A stretch of 64,000 nucleotides of DNA from an uncultured Alphaproteobacteria bacterium (lineage in GTDB: Bacteria > Pseudomonadota > Alphaproteobacteria > GCA-2731375). Numbering within the stretch: position 1 is the first letter of the stretch; each line of letters starts with the position of its first letter. A program made the position numbers and the translations under genes. The notes under the pieces were generated by a model that was given only the letters and a program-made list of their open reading frames with translations, searched no databases and was not told the DNA's origin. The stretch lies in the NCBI GenBank assembly GCA_951812805.1, contig CATOSZ010000003.1:1318557-1382556 (forward strand), read 5' to 3'. Positions 17,225-24,983 of the stretch are shown one piece after another.

Positions 17225-17749
17225 TCAATCCTCGCCGTCGCCCGCCCCGCCCTCGGCCTCGCCATCCCCGGCAGCGGCCTCGGTCTCGGCCTGGCGCTCA
17301 CGGTAGAGCCGATAGAAGTCGATCGGTTCGACCAGCAGGGGTGGAAAGCCGCCGTCGCGGGTCGCGTCGGACAGAATGCGGCGGGCATAGGGAAAGAGGA
17401 TGCGCGGGCATTCGACCAGGCAAACCACCTGCACCGCCTCGGGCGGGATGTTCTGCACATGGAACAGGCCGCCGTAGACCACTTCGACCAGAAACGCCCG
17501 CTCGTTGCCGCGATGGGCCGACGCCTCGATGGTGAGATCGATGGCATAGCGGCCCTCGCCGGCCGATTCCGCCTCCAGGTTGACGGACACCTCGATCTGC
17601 ATCTGCTCGCCCGTATCCATCAGGCTTTGCGGCGCATTGAGGTTCTCGAACGACAGGTCCTTCAGGTATTGCGCGAGGATCTGCAAATGCGGCGCCGCGC
17701 CGAAATCGGCTTCCGGCAGCTCTGGTGCGCTCGGGGGCACATCGCTCAT
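17225..17749 (-). CDS. secB: Protein-export chaperone SecB
   Basis: A 174-residue SecB. This homotetrameric cytosolic chaperone keeps precursors unfolded and passes them to SecA. Family motifs: YLKDLSFENLNAPQSL (the SecB signature near residue 28), a beta strand IEVSVNLEAESAGEGRYAI, the FLVEVVYGGLFHVQNIP core, and the highly conserved ECPRILFPYARRILSDATRDGGFPPLLVEPIDF. The acidic, Gly/Ala-rich tail (EAAAGDGEAEGGAGDGED) is usual in alphaproteobacteria. It lies between fxsA and the DUF1538 operon on the same strand. Confidence 0.97.
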   Translation of the reverse strand: MSDVPPSAPELPEADFGAAPHLQILAQYLKDLSFENLNAPQSLMDTGEQMQIEVSVNLEAESAGEGRYAIDLTIEASAHRGNERAFLVEVVYGGLFHVQNIPPEAVQVVCLVECPRILFPYARRILSDATRDGGFPPLLVEPIDFYRLYRERQAETEAAAGDGEAEGGAGDGED

Positions 17750-17821
17750 CGCTCAAACTCCTGGCGGGGGATCGGGACGGCCGCTAGCTAACACGCCCCC
17801 AGGGCCGCCACAAGCGAGCTT

Positions 17822-18310
17822 TCAGCCCACTTTCCAGGGATTGTCGCCCGGTGGGCGTGGCGGCTGGTCGAGGCCGGGGGGCGGTTCGCGCGGCACCTCC
17901 TCCCACTCGCCGTCGATGACGCCGTCGTCGGGGCGTCGCGCGCCGCCCGGGCCGTGCACTTTCACGCGGGAGGCGACGGCCCGGGCAATGGCGGCGCGGA
18001 AGGGCGGCAGGAACAGCAGAAAGCCGAGCCCGTCGGTAACGAACCCGGGGGTGAGCAGCAACGCGCCGGCGACCAGCAGGCAAAGCCCGTCGAAGATCTC
18101 GCGCATCGGCATGACGCCCTGCTCCAGCTCGCTCCGGGCCCGGGTCATGGTGGCGATGCCCTGGGCCCGCAGCAAGGCGGCGCCGGCGATGGCGGTCGCC
18201 AGGATCACGGCCAGCGTCGGCCACAGGCCGAGCCAACCGCCGACCTCGATGAAGACACCGATTTCGATCAGGGGCACGCCGATCAACAGGGCCAGCAACA
18301 GCAAGGGCAC
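17822..18310 (-). CDS. fxsA: FxsA family membrane protein
   Basis: A 162-residue inner-membrane protein of the FxsA family. Three to four hydrophobic segments are visible (MPLLLLALLIGVPLIEIGVF, GLWPTLAVILATAIAGAALL, FDGLCLLVAGALLLTPGFVT) and the family signature LLTPGFVTDGLGFLLFLPPFR is intact. The C-terminal 45 residues are a polar Pro/Gly-rich tail. In E. coli FxsA relieves exclusion of phage T7 by F; its normal role is unclear. It is commonly adjacent to secB in alphaproteobacteria, as here. Confidence 0.9.
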   Translation of the reverse strand: MPLLLLALLIGVPLIEIGVFIEVGGWLGLWPTLAVILATAIAGAALLRAQGIATMTRARSELEQGVMPMREIFDGLCLLVAGALLLTPGFVTDGLGFLLFLPPFRAAIARAVASRVKVHGPGGARRPDDGVIDGEWEEVPREPPPGLDQPPRPPGDNPWKVG

Positions 18311-18519
18311 GCTTGTTCCTCCGGAGCTTTCAGCCTATGTAGCATGTAGTAACGCACAGGGCTCGGGTCCACTGGACTTGGCCCCGACCTGGGCTTAGTC
18401 TGAACCGTAACCGATATGACGGACATGCAAGGGATGTCCCTCCCGCAAGGCGCGGGCCGGGGACAGGACGGGTAAGCGCCATCGGCTTCGAAGATCTCAT
18501 CGTAATCGTCCTCATCGGA

Positions 18520-19173
18520 TTGGTCTTCTTCCGCCTGTTCAGGGTGCTCGGCCGCCGAACGGGAGAAGAGCGTCCGCCGGCCGATTCCTTCGGCATCGCG
18601 GAGCGTTCGGAAAACGCCGAGGCTGTCGACGACAACAACGTCATCAGCCTGCCCGATCGCGAACCACACCCGCCGGAGGCGGAGGAAGCGGGGCTCGACG
18701 CGTCGATCTGGGCGGACGATTCGCCCGTCGGCGCCGGCCTGGCACAGATCAAAATCGCCGATCACCATTTCGAGCCGGGCCCCTTCGTCGAGGGCGCGCG
18801 CGCCGCCTACGACATGATCGTCGTCGCCTTCGCCGGCGGCGACCGCCAGACGTTGCGCGGGTTGTTGAACGACGAGGTGTTCGACAACTTCACCCAGGCG
18901 ATCGACGGTCGCGAGGCGGCGGGCGAGACGCTGGAGACCTCGATCACCGCCATGAAGGCCACCGACATCCTCGACGCCGGCCTCGACGGCCGCACGGCGG
19001 AGATCACGGTGAAGCTCGTCTCCGACATGATCAGCTTCACCCGCGACGCGGCCGGCACCCTGGTCGCCGGCAATGCGGGCGAGCACGAGGTGAGCGATAT
19101 CTGGACCTTCGCGCGCGACATCGGCGACCGCGATCCGAACTGGGTCCTGGTCGCAACCAGCAGCGAAAACTGA
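18520..19173 (+). CDS. Tim44/TimA-like adaptor protein (start uncertain)
   Basis: The C-terminal domain (ADDSPVGAGLAQIKIADHHF, then GARAAYDMIVVAFAGGDRQTLRGLL, ending VSDIWTFARDIGDRDPNWVLVATSSEN) matches the Tim44/TimA family of alphaproteobacteria. The N-terminal membrane helix would read IGFEDLIVIVLIGLVFFRLF from 18481, but no ATG, GTG or TTG lies before it in frame as far back as 18361; the only standard starts are the TTG at 18520, which cuts the helix, or later ones. The gene may start at the ATC at 18481, or the sequence may contain a small error. It precedes mltA by 10 bases, the usual order. Confidence 0.8.
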   Translation: MVFFRLFRVLGRRTGEERPPADSFGIAERSENAEAVDDNNVISLPDREPHPPEAEEAGLDASIWADDSPVGAGLAQIKIADHHFEPGPFVEGARAAYDMIVVAFAGGDRQTLRGLLNDEVFDNFTQAIDGREAAGETLETSITAMKATDILDAGLDGRTAEITVKLVSDMISFTRDAAGTLVAGNAGEHEVSDIWTFARDIGDRDPNWVLVATSSEN

Positions 19174-19183
19174 CCGCGGGCCA

Positions 19184-20380
19184 ATGCCGGGCCGACGCCT
19201 CACCATTCTGATTACGCTCGTCTGGATCCTGGCCGGGCTCGGTCTGTGGTGGCTGGCCCGTCCGGCACCGCCGCCACCCGGCCCGGAACTCGCCTTCGAA
19301 TTCATTCAACCCCGCCTGCTGCCGGAATGGGAACTCGGCCGCCAGGGCGAGGCCGTGCCGGCCCTGAAGCAGAGCTGCAAGCGCTTTGCCAAATGGCCCG
19401 ACGACAAGAAAATCGGGCCGGGCGGCATCGCGGGCGAGGCGGGCGACTGGCGCAGCGCCTGTAAGCTGATCGACGGCCTCGACCCCACCGATCACCACGC
19501 GGTGCGGCAGTTCCTGGAAACCGAGTTCCGCACCTTCCGCATTACCTGGGACGGCACGGACGAAGGCCTGTTCACCGGCTATTATGAACCCTTGCTGCAA
19601 GGCAGCCGGCAGCGGAGCGACGCCTTCGCGACGCCCCTGCTGCGCCGCCCCGACGACCTGCTGATCGTGAAACTCGACGCCTTCGACCCCAAGCTGAAGG
19701 GCAAGCGGATCCGCGGCCGGATCGAGAAACAGCGCCTGGTCCCCTATCCCGACCGGGCGGGAATCGAGAAATCCACCCCCGAACCGGACACGGTCATCGC
19801 CTGGGTCGACGACCCCATCGACGCCTTTTTCCTGCACATCCAGGGCTCCGGCCGGGTCCGGTTGGAGGACGGCACGATGCTTCGCGTCGGCTATGCGGAG
19901 CAGAACGGGCGAAAATACGTCGCCATCGGCCGCGAGCTCATCCGCAACGGCGAGATCGCGCGCCGCGACATGTCGATGCAGGCGATCCGTGCCTGGCTGG
20001 AGGCGAACCCCGACAAGGCGAGAGCACTGATGAACACGAACCCGAGCTATATCTTCTTCCACGAGTTGAAGGGGCCGGGGCCGCTCGGCTCCCTCGGCGT
20101 GCCGTTGACGCCGGGCCGTTCCCTGGCGATCGACCGCCGGTTGCTACCGCTCGGCGTGCCGTTCTGGCTCGATACGAGCGCGCCCAGCGCCGATCCCGAC
20201 GGCCCGGATACGATTTTGCGCCGGCTGATGGTCGCACAGGATACCGGCGGCGCCATCCGCGGCGGGCTGCGCGGCGACGTCTTCTGGGGCCATGGCCGGG
20301 ACGCGGCGGAAATCGCCGGGCGCATGAAGCACCAGGGCCGCCTCACCGTGTTTCTGCCGAAGGACGTCACCCCGCCCTGA
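19184..20380 (+). CDS. mltA: Membrane-bound lytic murein transglycosylase A
   Basis: A 398-residue MltA. It cleaves the MurNAc-GlcNAc bond of peptidoglycan with formation of 1,6-anhydroMurNAc. A single N-terminal hydrophobic anchor (LTILITLVWILAGLGLWWLA) is followed by the MltA barrel (GLFTGYYEPLLQGSR, DAFFLHIQGSGRVRL) and the C-terminal 3D domain with three aspartates: DRRLLPLGVPFWLDT, MVAQDTGGAIRG and GDVFWGHG. No lipobox is seen. Normally smr follows directly; here smr is displaced to 27102 by about 6.7 kb of other genes. Confidence 0.95.
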   Translation: MPGRRLTILITLVWILAGLGLWWLARPAPPPPGPELAFEFIQPRLLPEWELGRQGEAVPALKQSCKRFAKWPDDKKIGPGGIAGEAGDWRSACKLIDGLDPTDHHAVRQFLETEFRTFRITWDGTDEGLFTGYYEPLLQGSRQRSDAFATPLLRRPDDLLIVKLDAFDPKLKGKRIRGRIEKQRLVPYPDRAGIEKSTPEPDTVIAWVDDPIDAFFLHIQGSGRVRLEDGTMLRVGYAEQNGRKYVAIGRELIRNGEIARRDMSMQAIRAWLEANPDKARALMNTNPSYIFFHELKGPGPLGSLGVPLTPGRSLAIDRRLLPLGVPFWLDTSAPSADPDGPDTILRRLMVAQDTGGAIRGGLRGDVFWGHGRDAAEIAGRMKHQGRLTVFLPKDVTPP

Positions 20381-20397
20381 GGGCGGCGGCCGGCGCC

Positions 20398-21501
20398 ATG
20401 GTGACGGAGGCCCGCCTGCTCGGCGAAGCGGAGATGGACGCCCTGGCACTGGGGGCCTGGATCCTCGGCACCGGCGGCGGCGGCGGCGGCGACCCCTACT
20501 ACAAGCTGTGGAACGTCAAGCTGCTCTGCCGCGAGGGCCGTTCGGTGCGCCTGATCGATCCCGAGACGCTGGCCGACGACGCGCTGGTCGCGATCGTCTC
20601 GACCATGGGGGCGCCGCTGGTGGCGCAAGAACGGCTGCCCGACTGTCACCACGCGCTCCGGCCGGTGCGGGCGATGGAAGCCCATCTCGGCCGCCGCTTC
20701 GATGCCGTGATGAGCATGGAGATCGGCGGCGGCAACGGCCTGCAGCCGATGATGGTCGCGGCGCTCACCGGCTATCCGGCGGTCGACGCCGACGGCATGG
20801 GCCGGGCTTATCCGGAATTGCAGATGACCAGCTTCGCGGTGGCGGGCCTGCCGGCCGGGCCCTTCGCCCTCTCCGACATCCGCGATAACGATGTCGTGAT
20901 CACCAACGTAGTCGACACGGACTGGGTCGAACGGATCGCCCGGCGCATTACCACCGAGGTCGGCTCCACCGCCGCGATCTGCATGGCGCCGCGCACCGGC
21001 GCCGAGGTCAAACGTCACGGCATTCCCCACACGACGAGCCAGGCGCTGCGCCTCGGCCAGGCGGTCCAGCACGCGCGGCGGGAGCATCGCGATCCGATTG
21101 CCGCCATTCTCGAGGCGGGCGACGGCCGGAAGCTGTTCACCGGCAAGGTCGTCGACGTCGAACGGCGCACCTCGGAAGGATTTCTGCGCGGCCGCGCCCG
21201 GATCGAGGGGCTGGCCGCGGATGCCGGCCGCGAGTTCACCGTGCTGTTCCAGAACGAGTTCTTTCTCGGCCGGCTCGGCGAGCGGCCGGTGGTCATGACC
21301 CCGGACCTGATCTGCGTCGTCGACGCCGTCAGCGGCGACGGCATCGGCACGGAGGCCATCCGCTATGGCCAGCGGATCTCCGTCCTCGCCCTGCCCGGCC
21401 CCGAGGTATTCCGCAGCGCGGCCGGCCTCGCGGTGGTCGGACCGCGCGCCTTCGGCGTCGATCTCGACTACGTCAGCGTCTTCGAGGCCACGGCCCCATG
21501 A
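20398..21501 (+). CDS. DUF917 family protein, hydantoinase-associated
   Basis: A 367-residue DUF917 protein. The glycine-rich start GAWILGTGGGGGGDPYY and later SMEIGGGNGLQPM and YPAVDADGMGRAYPELQMTSF are the conserved blocks of this family. Members are found next to hydantoinase/oxoprolinase genes and are presumed to take part in hydrolysis of cyclic amides, but no activity is firmly assigned. It overlaps the following HyuA-like gene by ATGA, which supports a joint function. Confidence 0.9.
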   Translation: MVTEARLLGEAEMDALALGAWILGTGGGGGGDPYYKLWNVKLLCREGRSVRLIDPETLADDALVAIVSTMGAPLVAQERLPDCHHALRPVRAMEAHLGRRFDAVMSMEIGGGNGLQPMMVAALTGYPAVDADGMGRAYPELQMTSFAVAGLPAGPFALSDIRDNDVVITNVVDTDWVERIARRITTEVGSTAAICMAPRTGAEVKRHGIPHTTSQALRLGQAVQHARREHRDPIAAILEAGDGRKLFTGKVVDVERRTSEGFLRGRARIEGLAADAGREFTVLFQNEFFLGRLGERPVVMTPDLICVVDAVSGDGIGTEAIRYGQRISVLALPGPEVFRSAAGLAVVGPRAFGVDLDYVSVFEATAP

Positions 21502-23048
21502 AGCGGATCGGCATCGACGTCGGCGGCACCAACACGGATGCCGTTCTGGTCGAGGACGGCGCGGTGTTGTCCGCGGTGAAATCGCCGACGACGGCCGATG
21601 TGACCGACGGCATCCGCCGGGCGCTCGCCGCGCTCCGCGAGGCGGCCGGGCCCGGCCTCGGCGAGACGGCGGCGGTGATGATCGGCACCACCCATTTCGT
21701 CAACGCCGTGGTCCAGCGCCGCGAGCTGAACGCCGCCGCCGCACTCCGGATCTGCCTGCCGGCGAGCGCCACGTTGCCGCCCATGGTCGACTGGCCGCCG
21801 GACCTGGCCGCGCTCGCCGAGGGCGGGCGCTATCTGGTCGCCGGCGGCATCGAATACGACGGCCGGGCGCTCGCCCCGCTGGACGAGAGGGCGATCGCCG
21901 AGGCCGGCCGGGCGATGCGGGCCGCCGGCGTCGGCGCCGCGGCCGTCACGTCCGTGTTCTCCCCCCTCGACACGGGCTGCGAGACCCGGGCGGCGGAGAT
22001 CCTGCGCGACGTCCATCCGGACCTGCACCTGACGCTCTCCAGCCGGCTCGGCCGTATCGGGCTGCTGGAGCGGGAGAATGCCGCCCTGCTGAACGCCAGC
22101 CTAATGTCCCTCTCCCACCGCACGATCGCCGCCTTCGAGGCCGCGATCGCCGACAGCGGGCTCGACGCGCCGCTGTTCATCACGCAGAACGACGGCACGA
22201 TCGTCGATGCGGCGACGGCGCGCGACCAGCCGGTCATGAGCTTCGCCTCCGGCCCGACCAACAGCATGCGGGGCGCCGCCCTGCTGGCCGGCGTGCCGGA
22301 CGCCATGGTGGTCGACGTCGGCGGCACCAGCAGCGATGTCGGCTGCCTTCAGGCCGGATATCCGCGCGAGGCCAACAACGTGGTCACCATCGGCGGCGTG
22401 CGCACCCTCTTCCGCATGCCGGACCTGCTGTCGATCGGCCTCGGCGGCGGCACCCGGGTCGCGACGGACCCGCTGGTGGTCGGCCCCGACAGCGTCGGCC
22501 ATCGGCTGCGCGAGGACGCCCTGGTATTCGGCGGCGGACAGCTGACCATGACCGATGTCGCGGTGGCGGCCGGCCGGGCCGAGATCGGCGACGCCGCCCG
22601 CCTCGCCGACGTCGACGCCACCGACGTCGCCGCGGCGCTGGCCCGCGCACACGCCATGCTGTTCGAGGCCGTCGACCGCATGAAGACCGACGCGGCCCCG
22701 CTTCCCCTGCTCGCCGTCGGCGGCGGCGCCATGCTGGTCCCGGATACGCTTCCAGGCGTATCCGAGGTGGTCCGGGTACCGCACCATGCGGTCGCGAACG
22801 CGGTCGGCGCCGCGATGTCGCAGATCTCCGGCGAGGTCGATCGGATCTTCCGCGGCCTCTCCCACGAGGACCGCCTGGCCGAGGCCGAGCGGCAGGCCCG
22901 CGCCCGGGCGATCGATGCCGGGGCGGACCCGGACAGCTTGAGCGTCGTCGACGTCGAGAACCTGCCGCTCGCCTACCTGCCGGGAAACGCGGTGCGCACG
23001 CGCCTGCGGGTCGTCGGCGACGTCGCCGCCCTCACGGCACGGAGGTGA
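21498..23048 (+). CDS. Hydantoinase/oxoprolinase family protein (HyuA-like)
   Basis: A 516-residue protein with the ASKHA ATPase fold of hydantoinase A: RIGIDVGGTNTDAVLVED at the N-terminus (phosphate loop 1), IGTTHFVNAVVQR, the central VVDVGGTSSDVGCL (second phosphate loop), and a C-terminal adenosine motif LLAVGGGAMLVPDTL. These enzymes open hydantoins or 5-oxoproline with ATP. At 516 residues it is the short form without a HyuB-like partner here; DUF917 upstream replaces it. ATGA overlap with DUF917 shows coupling. Confidence 0.92.
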   Translation: MKRIGIDVGGTNTDAVLVEDGAVLSAVKSPTTADVTDGIRRALAALREAAGPGLGETAAVMIGTTHFVNAVVQRRELNAAAALRICLPASATLPPMVDWPPDLAALAEGGRYLVAGGIEYDGRALAPLDERAIAEAGRAMRAAGVGAAAVTSVFSPLDTGCETRAAEILRDVHPDLHLTLSSRLGRIGLLERENAALLNASLMSLSHRTIAAFEAAIADSGLDAPLFITQNDGTIVDAATARDQPVMSFASGPTNSMRGAALLAGVPDAMVVDVGGTSSDVGCLQAGYPREANNVVTIGGVRTLFRMPDLLSIGLGGGTRVATDPLVVGPDSVGHRLREDALVFGGGQLTMTDVAVAAGRAEIGDAARLADVDATDVAAALARAHAMLFEAVDRMKTDAAPLPLLAVGGGAMLVPDTLPGVSEVVRVPHHAVANAVGAAMSQISGEVDRIFRGLSHEDRLAEAERQARARAIDAGADPDSLSVVDVENLPLAYLPGNAVRTRLRVVGDVAALTARR

Positions 23049-23053
23049 GAGAC

Positions 23054-23410
23054 ATGTCCGGCTCGCCCACCCTGGCGTTGAGCGCGCAAGAACGGGACTA
23101 TCTCGCCCGCCAGCTCCGGCGCGCAAATGCAGAGCGTGGTTTCGTCGCACGTTGCGCCATCGTCCTGCGCCGCGCCGACGGCGGAGACGAGGGCGAGATC
23201 GCCGCGGAACTCGGCGTTCCGCGGCGGGCGGTGGCGAAGTGGTGCCGACGCTTCGAACGCCACCGCATCGACGGCCTGCTGACCTGGCGGCCCCGCGATT
23301 TCGCCCTGGTCGCCGCGCTGCTGCTGCTCGGCGCGACGGTCTGGGCGGTCAGCGTCTATTCCCATGTCTTCGGCCCCGCCGCCGGCGCCTACGGGCCTTT
23401 CGGTCCCTAG
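23054..23410 (+). CDS. Small helix-turn-helix protein with a C-terminal membrane segment
   Basis: A 118-residue protein. Residues 6-78 resemble the N-terminal HTH of IS630-type transposases (LSAQERDYLARQLRRANAER, then ADGGDEGEIAAELGVPRRAVAKW and FERHRIDGLLTWRPR). Instead of a catalytic DDE domain, the chain ends in one hydrophobic helix (DFALVAALLLLGATVWAVSVY) and a short Pro/Gly tail. It starts six bases after the hydantoinase stop with GGAGG just upstream. It could be a membrane-tethered regulator derived from a transposase, or a degenerate remnant; its unbroken frame and operon position favour a real gene. Confidence 0.65.
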   Translation: MSGSPTLALSAQERDYLARQLRRANAERGFVARCAIVLRRADGGDEGEIAAELGVPRRAVAKWCRRFERHRIDGLLTWRPRDFALVAALLLLGATVWAVSVYSHVFGPAAGAYGPFGP

Positions 23411-23483
23411 TCTGAGCTCGGCCCATTTCGCCGCGAAGGGGTCAGGACTTGAATGTTGAATTCGGGTTGGCCATGCTCCAGCG

Positions 23484-23675
23484 ATGTCGAGACCGCCACG
23501 CCTCGATGGCCCGGGTGCGCGGCATTGCCTGACCAATCAGGGCAACGTCCGCGCGCATATCGCTGACCGCCATGGACAGGGCGTCGTCGATCTCATAGCG
23601 CAGCATCGCCTTGGTTCTCGAGATCGTAAAGGATCTTCGACCCGCTCTACGGGCGCGCCTTGGGCGCGTCCTTGA
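23484..23675 (+). pseudogene. N-terminal remnant of a REP-associated tyrosine transposase
   Basis: The frame from ATG 23484 begins MSRPPRLDGPGARHCLTNQG, close to the usual RAYT opening (M-x-R-P-x-R-x-x-x-P-G-A-x-Y-H-V-x-x-R-G-N). After about 25 residues the similarity fades, and the frame stops at 23675, far short of the 150-250 residues of a working enzyme; the HUH motif is absent. It lies inside the inverted-repeat element 23438-23852, so this is an internally deleted, immobile copy. Confidence 0.65.
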
Positions 23676-23695
23676 CGACCTCGAAAACCAAGGCG
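23607..23695. repeat. Imperfect long hairpin inside the decayed transposon
   Basis: Arms 23607-23636 and 23666-23695 are inverted copies (24 of the first 27 positions match, beginning CGCCTTGGTT) with a ~29-base loop. It lies downstream of the transposase remnant and within the terminal repeats. REP elements transposed by RAYTs are hairpins, so this may be the imperfect palindrome used for recognition, or a captured inverted duplication. Confidence 0.55.
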
Positions 23696-24035
23696 CCATG
23701 GCCATCATGAGATCAAAGGCCGGAACCGACGGGGACTCGGTGAAAGGCGCCGTCGTGTGATGTGGTTGGCGGGGGTGCGCAGTTCTCCTCCATCTCGATG
23801 ATCGTTCGGGCATGGAAAGCGAGGGCGAATTCAACATACAAGTCCTGACCCCGTTCCATGCTGATGGATGACTGGTGCGCGCTCGAAAGGCCGACACCGA
23901 AGCATCGAGAACACGTACGGCAGCGCGGCGACCCGAACGACGAACGGCAACGAGAACGACCGACGGCGATGCGTCGGCGGAGAGAGGAGATCTTTGTGAC
24001 CGAAGGGTATTGCCTAATGGGTAACCCCTTTCCAG

Positions 24036-24068
24036 GATGCCTCGATGGCAGTGCCTGGACGAGGCATC
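24036..24068. promoter_or_regulatory. Inverted repeat upstream of lutA
   Basis: GATGCCTCG (24036-24044) and CGAGGCATC (24060-24068) are perfect 9-bp inverted arms with a 15-base spacer, 120 bases before the lutA start. It could be a regulator-binding site for the lactate operon. It has no T-run. The rest of the 23853-24190 gap shows nothing else I can name. Confidence 0.35.
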
Positions 24069-24190
24069 GTTCGGCTTGTCTGAACCGGGTCGCGCGCTAT
24101 AGTCCGCCGGCCGGCCTTGGGCGCGGCGACGATGGATGGAATTGCCCATGGCCACCCTCCCATGACCTCCCCCCCCAGGACCTCCCCCCC

Positions 24191-24979
24191 ATGACCTCCC
24201 CCAATGTCGGACTGCTGGTCACCTGCCTTGCCGACCTGTTCCGGCCGAGCGTGGCGCGTGCCGCCGTGCTGCTGTTGCGCCGGGCCGGCTGCCGGGTCCA
24301 TGTCCCGGCGCAGACCTGCTGCGGCCAGCCGGCCTACAACTCGGGCGCGCGGGCCGAGGCGCAGGCGGTCGCGCGCGGCGTGATCGAGAGTTTCGAGGGC
24401 TACGACCATGTCGTCGCCCCCTCCGGCTCCTGCGCGGGCATGCTGGCTCATCATTATCCCGCCCTCTTCCGCGACGACCCGCGCTGGGCCGCCCGGGCCG
24501 AGGCGCTGGCCGCCAAGACACACGAGTTGACCAGCTTCCTGGTCGACGTCCGGGACCAGGGGCCGGTCGCGACCCGCTTTCCGGCGACGGCGACCTATCA
24601 CGATTCCTGCGCCGGCCTGCGCGAGCTGGAGGTGAAGCGCCAGCCCCGCGCCCTGCTCGCCGGCGTCGACGGGCTGGAGCTGCGCGAGCTTCCGGGCGCC
24701 GAGGAATGCTGCGGCTTCGGCGGCACCTTCTGCGTCAAGTATGCCGACATCTCCCTCGATATCGTCGACCGCAAGATCGACGACATTGTCGCCACCGGTG
24801 CCGATACACTGCTGGCCGGCGATCTCGGCTGCCTGATGAACATGGCCGGGCGGTTGAAGCGCCGGGGCCTGACGGTGGAAGCACGCCACGTCGCCGAGGT
24901 CCTGGCCGGGATCACCGACGAGGTGGCGCCCATCGCCGGCGACGACGGCGACAACGGCACCGGGCCGGGGAAGGGTTGA
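24191..24979 (+). CDS. lutA: Lactate utilisation protein A, (Fe-S)-binding (LutA/LldE)
   Basis: A 262-residue protein with two cysteine-rich CCG domains: AQTCCGQPAYNSGARAEA and GAEECCGFGGTFCVKYADIS, plus THELTSFLVDV and ATYHDSCAGLRELEVKRQPR. LutA, LutB and LutC together oxidise L-lactate in a quinone-independent-looking Fe-S complex. The frame is open from 23858, but the ATG at 24191 fits family length; the start region is a C-rich run in which ATGACCTCCCCCC occurs twice (24162, 24191), a slippage duplication. It precedes lutB by four bases. Confidence 0.9.
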   Translation: MTSPNVGLLVTCLADLFRPSVARAAVLLLRRAGCRVHVPAQTCCGQPAYNSGARAEAQAVARGVIESFEGYDHVVAPSGSCAGMLAHHYPALFRDDPRWAARAEALAAKTHELTSFLVDVRDQGPVATRFPATATYHDSCAGLRELEVKRQPRALLAGVDGLELRELPGAEECCGFGGTFCVKYADISLDIVDRKIDDIVATGADTLLAGDLGCLMNMAGRLKRRGLTVEARHVAEVLAGITDEVAPIAGDDGDNGTGPGKG

Positions 24980-24983
24980 GCCG

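Larger units (their letters stand above)
23438..23852. mobile_element. Decayed REP-associated transposon with terminal inverted repeats
   Basis: A 415-bp element bounded by 27-bp inverted repeats (23438-23464 and 23826-23852, 26 of 27 matching) that begin GGGGTCAGGACTTGAATGTT. Inside the left end lies a fragment of a tyrosine transposase reading frame. The two shorter elements near 53291 and 53548 have the same ends. The element fills most of the otherwise gene-free stretch between the HTH-membrane gene and lutA. Confidence 0.8.

Noticed and set aside
23442..24155. 237-residue minus-strand frame across the decayed transposon
   Set aside because: The frame is Arg/Ser-rich with no domain match, and it crosses both inverted repeats, so it is best explained by composition.
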